From assembly GCA_002422315.1 (NCBI GenBank), contig DIUJ01000008.1, positions 5,222-16,050 on the forward strand: a stretch of DNA of 10,829 nucleotides. Reading direction: 5' to 3'. Both the position numbers and the translations under genes were made by a program. Below are positions 7,459 to 10,829 of the stretch, one piece after another (within the stretch, counting starts at the first letter, position 1; each line of letters starts with the position of its first letter). Source of the stretch: Bacteroidetes bacterium UBA6161 (lineage in GTDB: Bacteria; Bacteroidota; Bacteroidia; NS11-12g; UBA955). A model generated the notes under the pieces. That model was not told the origin of the DNA. It did no database searches and saw only the letters and a program-made list of their open reading frames with translations.

Positions 7459-7983
7459 TTAATCAATCAATTTATTATCGCTCTTAAAAATCTCAATGAT
7501 TCTGCTATCATTTCTATTGTCTGGAATAACTTGTCCTTGAACAAGACCAGGGTAACCTAAACTAACTATAATTTTGTTACCAATACTTGTCATCATAGGG
7601 TCTATTACAATGCAATCACAACTAGCTGAAGAATAGCTTGGCCAAAAATATCCTGTATAAATAATAGTTTTATCCGCTTTAACTGCAAAAGCTACTCCAT
7701 GAACAGAGTGTTCCATATTGTCAATCATATTTTTAGCTTTATCAGAAAGCTCGAATGTATAATTTGTTGAGTCATAAGAGATGAAATCTGCGTAGCTTAT
7801 CAGAGGAGAGGTTTGAGTCTTAATCGTTGCTTCGTCAATTTGAAAAGAATTGTCAATTTTTGAATAAGATTCCAGCAAGTATAATTCAACTTTACCGTCT
7901 GAATTAATTTCGTCTTTTTCGCACCCGAATGTTAGAAAACTAAAAATACCGATAATTACATAAGTGAAAATTTTTTGTCTCAT
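7459..7983 (-). CDS. small lipoprotein of unknown function
   Basis: A 174-residue protein, sole gene of cassette 5. It starts with a lipoprotein signal peptide: a basic MRQK, hydrophobic residues 5-16, then a lipobox LTFGC with the lipidated Cys21. The mature part begins CEKDE, an acidic and lysine-containing start resembling the surface-export signals known in Bacteroidetes lipoproteins, so it may be exposed on the cell surface. The remainder is a mixed alpha/beta domain with a Cys pair at CDC (about 122-124) in SSASCDCIVIDP. I do not recognise a family. Its stop lies 5 bp from the core at 7445-7453, and its ATG 68 bp inside the other core at 8052-8060. I see no convincing promoter upstream. 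Confidence 0.78.
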   Translation of the reverse strand: MRQKIFTYVIIGIFSFLTFGCEKDEINSDGKVELYLLESYSKIDNSFQIDEATIKTQTSPLISYADFISYDSTNYTFELSDKAKNMIDNMEHSVHGVAFAVKADKTIIYTGYFWPSYSSASCDCIVIDPMMTSIGNKIIVSLGYPGLVQGQVIPDNRNDSRIIEIFKSDNKLID

Positions 7984-8060
7984 TGTTTTATAGATTTAGA
8001 ATTATTGTCATTTATTATGATGATACTTTACGCCATATGGTTGCGTTGCTTGTGCCTAAC

Positions 8061-8594
8061 TCGCTTATAACCTGACCAAAAGTAATGTAATACATCTGAA
8101 TTTGGGTGTATATGTTTACCTTTTGGTCATTGATAGGGATCCTGTTTTTTTGTTCAATATACCATACATCATCCATCGGGCGTTTTTAACTGTCTCTCCT
8201 AATTTTTAAGCAGGATTACTTCCGCCTAGAAGGCCTGGTTATCTCATGTGCACCGGGTTGCAGTTAAGGAAAATTTTAATGAATTGAGTTGCAGGGTGGT
8301 TTTCAAGGTTTAGTTAATCTGCTTTAAAAATAGCTTATTTTACAAAACGGAGTGCTCTGGTTGGGGTTTATTTTTTAGGTTTCAAGGGTTTTTCGGGATG
8401 GATTTTTAGCCGCACACTGTTCCCATTTCGAACCAATGGCAAAAACCATCGTGCTTTATTAATCCAGGATAGGCCTGGGGTTGGGGGAGCTTACCCAGTG
8501 GTTTGTGTGGCTTTGCAAATGTGCCAAATGCGGGTTGAGGGAGAAATTTTAAAAAATGTGAAGGGTCGGCTGTCTTTTTAGCAATGGTGGTAAC
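8061..8594. repeat. long conserved intercassette element, copy C
   Basis: A 534-bp element directly after the inverse core GTGCCTAAC (8052-8060), beginning TCGCTTATAACC and ending GGTGGTAAC. It has the same short-subtype structure as B, and shares with B the block GGGCGTTTTTA...CTGTCTCTC (about 8179-8199) that A lacks. From AGGCCTGG (8231) to 8594 it is nearly identical to A and B. No gene is recognisable. Confidence 0.88.
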
Positions 8595-8724
8595 GTTTTG
8601 CAGCTAAAAAACGTTTGGCATTTCGAAGCGATTACCTGACCACCGAAACGAAAAGTTGCAACAGAGAACAAACCTTGCTGAAACCACCGTTCGCCCCATG
8701 TTTTCTTAGGTGCTGTTGTGGTGC
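8589..8724 (-). other. attC-like palindrome joined to element C
   Basis: GGTAAC at the left and core GTTGTGGTGC (8715-8724) at the right enclose arms GCAGCTAAAAAAC (8600-8612) and GTTTTCTTAGGTGC (8700-8713), which pair imperfectly. The core is the exact reverse complement of 9566-9575 beyond the TacAT pair. The palindrome has no sequence similarity to those of A or B apart from TAACG at the left and TAGGTGCTGTT at the right. With element C it fills the gene-free stretch 7984-8729. Confidence 0.62.
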
Positions 8725-8729
8725 GTTTT

Positions 8730-9221
8730 TTAAATTATTTGTTTTATAACATTCATTGGCAGGAACATTTTTTCACTATCGGGTAGTTGTTCAAAGCCAT
8801 ATTTTTTATAAAACCTTACTGCAAATTCGTTAATAGGGTCTACAACAACAGCCATAGCCCCAATGCTCTCTTGGGATAGAGTAAACGCTCTAAATAGTGC
8901 ATCCAAAAGAAGGTGCTCTCCTAAACCTGTTCCTTTTGCTGTTATGTCTCTAGCTAGTCTTCCTAGCAGGATGACAGGTGCATTATAGTTTTGAGGAACC
9001 TTTTTAATATGCTTATCAGGTATTTGTTCTCTTCCAAGACTTTCGCTTGATAAGGTATAGTAACCAATTACGTTATTGTCTTTGTCGACTGCAACGAAGC
9101 AAACAGCAAGTTTTTTCTTTACGTCCTGACTTACTTGTCTCTGGATATAATTGGTAAGTGGTTGCTCTTCGCATTCAAAATTCTTTCTATTATGAGTTTT
9201 GTCTAATATCGAAATGTTCAA
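8730..9221 (-). CDS. GNAT-family acetyltransferase toxin, TacT type
   Basis: A 163-residue acetyltransferase predicted to acetylate the amino acid on charged tRNAs and so block translation, as TacT/AtaT-type toxins do. The acetyl-CoA pyrophosphate loop is KGTGLGEHLLLDAL (96-109). The C-terminal AVRFYKKYGF (134-143) contains Tyr138, which lines up with the catalytic tyrosine of TacT. The N-terminal CEEQPLTNYIQRQVSQD and LGRLARD segments are also typical of this subgroup. Length matches TacT proteins (about 160). It starts 2 bp after the stop of the DUF1778 gene, so the two form one transcript. Which amino acid or tRNA is modified cannot be told from sequence. Confidence 0.9.
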   Translation of the reverse strand: MNISILDKTHNRKNFECEEQPLTNYIQRQVSQDVKKKLAVCFVAVDKDNNVIGYYTLSSESLGREQIPDKHIKKVPQNYNAPVILLGRLARDITAKGTGLGEHLLLDALFRAFTLSQESIGAMAVVVDPINEFAVRFYKKYGFEQLPDSEKMFLPMNVIKQII

Positions 9222-9223
9222 TT

Positions 9224-9505
9224 TCAGAATTTTTTTGATTTATATCTTTTAGCAGCTTCAACCAAATTTTGATTTGGTTTTGATTTTCCAAATACGACAT
9301 CAAAAAAAACTTGACGGTCTTTCTCTGTAGCTAAAATTCTATCGTTTTTTGCTACGATTTCTTCAGCGTGTTGTTTAACAACTCGAACAATAAAACTGCT
9401 AAATGATTTGTCACCGCTTAGTTTTTGTGCTCTTCTGAAAATTCTTTTGTCAGTAGAGGATACCCTCAACTCTATTCGTTCATCTTTATTTATCTGTGCT
9501 TCCAT
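9224..9505 (-). CDS. DUF1778 family antitoxin, TacA type
   Basis: A 93-residue antitoxin. Residues about 9-52 form a ribbon-helix-helix DNA-binding region (ERIELRVSSTDKRIFRRAQKLSG, then SFSSFIVRVVKQHAEEIV). The C-terminal part, with DRQVFFDVVFGKSKPNQNLVEAAKRYK, is the DUF1778 segment that wraps round and blocks the GNAT toxin. The start at 9505 gives the usual length. It precedes the toxin by 2 bp, the standard order for this class. The protein is expected to repress its own promoter with the toxin as co-repressor, and a matching operator lies immediately upstream at 9527-9547. Confidence 0.9.
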   Translation of the reverse strand: MEAQINKDERIELRVSSTDKRIFRRAQKLSGDKSFSSFIVRVVKQHAEEIVAKNDRILATEKDRQVFFDVVFGKSKPNQNLVEAAKRYKSKKF

Positions 9506-9522
9506 TATTATTTAGTTTTGGA

Positions 9523-9554
9523 CAAATGTACGGTAAATATCCGTACAATGCAAG
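9523..9554 (-). promoter_or_regulatory. Bacteroidetes-type promoter of the TacAT pair
   Basis: On the minus strand, CTTG (9551-9554) and TACATTTG (9523-9530) lie exactly 20 bp apart, fitting TTTG-N19-21-TAnnTTTG with a single mismatch. The predicted transcription start near 9516 leaves a leader of about 11 bases before the ATG at 9505. The promoter lies inside cassette 6, so this toxin-antitoxin pair can be expressed wherever the cassette sits. Confidence 0.6.
9527..9547. promoter_or_regulatory. inverted-repeat operator for the DUF1778 antitoxin
   Basis: TGTACGG (9527-9533) and CCGTACA (9541-9547) form a perfect 7-bp inverted repeat with a 7-bp spacer. It overlaps the TACATTTG box and the promoter spacer, where bound repressor would block RNA polymerase. 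Ribbon-helix-helix antitoxins bind palindromes of this kind upstream of their own genes; the assignment to this antitoxin is inferred from position. Confidence 0.6.
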
Positions 9555-9575
9555 ATTTTTCAAATGCACCACAAC

Positions 9576-9916
9576 TCGCTTACACCCTAACCAAAAGTAA
9601 TGTTATCCCTATGAATTTGGGTGTAATATGGCCTGATTATGCCATGTGCACCGGGATGCAGTTAAGGAAAATTTTAAAGAATTGAGTTGCAGGGTGGTTT
9701 TTTATGGTTTGGTTAATCTGCTTTAAAAATAGCTCATTTTGCAAAACGGTGTGCTCTGGTTGGGGTTTATTTTTTAGGGTTCCAGAGTTTTTCGGGATGG
9801 ATTTTTAGCCGCACACTGTTGCCATTTAGAACCAATGGCAAAAACCATTGTGCTATATTAATCCCGGGTAGGCCTAAGGCCACTTTGGTTATTCCGAACA
9901 GCAGAGTAGGGGGAGC
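9576..9916. repeat. long conserved intercassette element, copy D, truncated and internally deleted
   Basis: This copy begins directly after the inverse core GCACCACAAC (9566-9575) with TCGCTTACACCC. Relative to A-C it lacks about 120-140 bp after GGGTGTAA (9619-9626), jumping to GGCCTGATTATGCC. It then follows the others to GGGGGAGC at 9916, where similarity stops. The last 130-170 bp of the element and the whole palindrome are missing. It carries the extra segment (around 9870-9909) shared only with A. A perfect 8-bp inverted repeat, TTACACCC (9580-9587) with GGGTGTAA (9619-9626), is present at its left end. A reading frame at 9767-9958 minus is incidental. Confidence 0.8.
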
Positions 9917-9952
9917 AGAGCCTGCAATTGCCCGGCGCCTCTGTTTTGTTAA

Positions 9953-10111
9953 GTCCACTTATTTGTAGGTCGAGAGAAAGAGCCATTTTATTGTACTGCA
10001 AAATTTATAGAGCAACTCATTGAGCAGTTACAGCCAACCTGGCAAAACAAACCAGGATTTGCTGCAGGCTTGATGCTTTTTTCTGCATCCGCTATTTGGG
10101 GCCAGGGTTAG
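9953..10111 (+). pseudogene. possible C-terminal remnant of a plus-strand gene
   Basis: After an in-frame TAA at 9950 the frame is open for 52 codons to a TAG at 10109-10111. The translation has ordinary protein composition: a charged start (LFVGREKEPFY), a helix-like KFIEQLIEQLQPTW, and a hydrophobic end (GFAAGLMLFSASAIWGQG). No start codon or promoter sits at its left end, where it meets the broken repeat D. That fits the tail of a gene whose front was lost when D was truncated. I do not recognise the family, and a chance open frame is possible. It would be convergent with the gene ending at 10148. Confidence 0.3.
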
Positions 10112-10147
10112 TTTTTAAAAGGTACTGAAAATGGAGAGCTTTCGTTT

Positions 10148-10480
10148 TTAATATTTGACCACTTTGGCATTGTCTAATAATTTTTTTGCTTCATCCCACG
10201 ATGGGAGAGAGTCGGCATCTATAGTTATTGTCCTTATTTCTTTGGCAATATTTTTGCCTTTTTTCATAGCGTCTAAATGTGCACCACTTTTAGCAAATTC
10301 TTTAAGTTCATTTTCATTATTCCAAAGTGTCATGGTATAATGTTTGGTCCAAATACCTCTTTTTTTAAAGTCTTTGAATTTTGTCGCTTTTAGTTGTTTA
10401 ATAATTCCATAAGCAGAAGCCGATAATGCAAAAAACTTAAGCGGTCCTTTTAGTTCAATGGATGTAATTGTCGCTTTCAT
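10148..10480 (-). CDS. DUF3291 / monooxygenase-like dimeric alpha-beta barrel protein
   Basis: A 110-residue soluble protein, complete, with ATG at 10480. The sequence, with SIELKGPLKFFALSASAYGIIKQL, GIWTKHYTMTLWNNENELKEFAKSGAHLDAMK (43-73) and TITIDADSLPSWDEAKKLL, resembles DUF3291 and antibiotic-biosynthesis-monooxygenase-like ferredoxin-fold proteins; these usually dimerise and some bind haem or small aromatic ligands. The function of this member is unknown. No cassette core flanks it. The membrane-protein gene upstream ends 73 bp before it on the same strand, so they may share a transcript. Confidence 0.72.
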   Translation of the reverse strand: MKATITSIELKGPLKFFALSASAYGIIKQLKATKFKDFKKRGIWTKHYTMTLWNNENELKEFAKSGAHLDAMKKGKNIAKEIRTITIDADSLPSWDEAKKLLDNAKVVKY

Positions 10481-10553
10481 ATTTTTTTGTCAGTTTTATT
10501 TTATTGTTTGTTGTGCTTTCCAACCATTGCAAGAAACTTCAGTTAAGTAGACC

Positions 10554-10829
10554 TCATGCCATCAAATAACCTGTAACACTCATCAGAAGAATAAGAACCA
10601 CCAAAGCAATGGCTATTCCATTGAAATATTTTTTTTCGCTTTTGTACCACAACCACGGAATACCTGCAAACAGAGACACATACAGTAAGGTTTCGGGAAT
10701 GCCCAAAAGGTGATACTGAACAGGCAGTTTGGTGTAAATATAACCTTCGAACGAACCAGGCGTGGGCCCAATGGTAGAGATATACGAGATTCCGAGTGTA
10801 AGTAATGCCAACTTCAAAAAGCCATTGTC
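10554..10829 (-). CDS. membrane protein of unknown function, 5' partial
   Basis: The frame is open from the right edge of the window to a TGA at 10554-10556, giving 91 residues. The only in-window start candidate near the front is TTG at 10817, and the frame continues upstream of it (DNGF), so the true start is probably outside. Three hydrophobic segments are visible: LKLALLTLGISYIST, HLLGIPETLLYVSLFAGIPWLW, and YFNGIAIALVVLILLMSVTGYL, with a short polar loop WYKSEKKYF between the last two. I do not recognise a family. It reads in the same direction as the DUF3291-like gene. Confidence 0.65.
   Translation of the reverse strand, partial: DNGFLKLALLTLGISYISTIGPTPGSFEGYIYTKLPVQYHLLGIPETLLYVSLFAGIPWLWYKSEKKYFNGIAIALVVLILLMSVTGYLMA

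Noticed and set aside
3338..9916. Long repeats as insertion sequences, group IIC-attC introns or a CRISPR array
   Set aside because: There is no transposase or reverse-transcriptase frame, no recognisable intron domain V, and the repeats are hundreds of bases long with genes between them. An attC-targeting non-autonomous element is still possible and is discussed as a finding.
9946..9952. GTTAAGT as the missing core at the right end of the array
   Set aside because: It fits GTTRRRY, but no ACTTAAC partner is found to the right in the window and no palindrome precedes it.
9767..9958. Minus-strand 63-codon open frame in element D (NGNSVRLKIHPE)
   Set aside because: The same frame in element B has an early stop and altered residues, and in D the upstream part comes from sequence beyond the truncation point. 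It is a chance frame in a repeat.

Overview
The window looks like an accessory region of a Bacteroidota (Bacteroidetes) chromosome. The DNA is AT-rich. The one clear promoter fits the Bacteroidetes form TTG-N20-TAnnTTTG, Shine-Dalgarno sequences are weak, and a lipoprotein carries a CEKDE start to its mature part, as is common in this phylum. Species cannot be fixed from the sequence.

Positions 1-9575 form what appears to be an integron-like cassette array with no integrase in view. Six modules lie head to tail and every gene in them is on the minus strand. In each module the gene or gene pair is bracketed by a 9-10 bp sequence and its exact reverse complement: 26-35/1392-1401, 1518-1526/3329-3337, 4059-4067/6008-6016, 6135-6144/6771-6780, 7445-7453/8052-8060 and 8715-8724/9566-9575. 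The sequence differs between modules but matches within each. This is the signature of integron cassettes, where the GTT core at a cassette's start is complementary to the inverse core at its end. Read on the minus strand, each cassette runs GTT-core, gene, complementary AAC-core, attC-like imperfect palindrome of about 130 bp, then the next GTT.

Cassettes from left to right: (1) a two-helix membrane protein with a nucleotidyltransferase motif, translationally coupled to a 124-residue protein of unknown function; (2) an Xre-ImmA/IrrE metallopeptidase overlapping a DUF4411 PIN-domain protein, a predicted toxin-antitoxin pair; (3) a membrane-anchored DUF885 predicted metallopeptidase; (4) a four-helix membrane protein; (5) a small lipoprotein; (6) a DUF1778-GNAT (TacAT-type) toxin-antitoxin pair with its own promoter and operator.

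Two junctions are short (1392-1526 and 6008-6144, just the palindrome). The other three complete junctions, and a fourth truncated one, also carry a conserved non-coding element of about 530-580 bp (A 3338-3917, B 6781-7327, C 8061-8594, D 9576-9916). It sits at one fixed place, between the AAC of the core and the palindrome, and begins TCGCTTA each time. Its reading frames are not conserved. This repeated element is the most unusual thing in the window.

Element D is cut off at about 9916 and runs into a plus-strand reading-frame remnant (9953-10111), so the array's edge seems to be a deletion or rearrangement junction. Beyond it lie two minus-strand genes with no recognisable cassette junction, probably resident chromosome: a small DUF3291/monooxygenase-like protein and a membrane protein running off the right edge.
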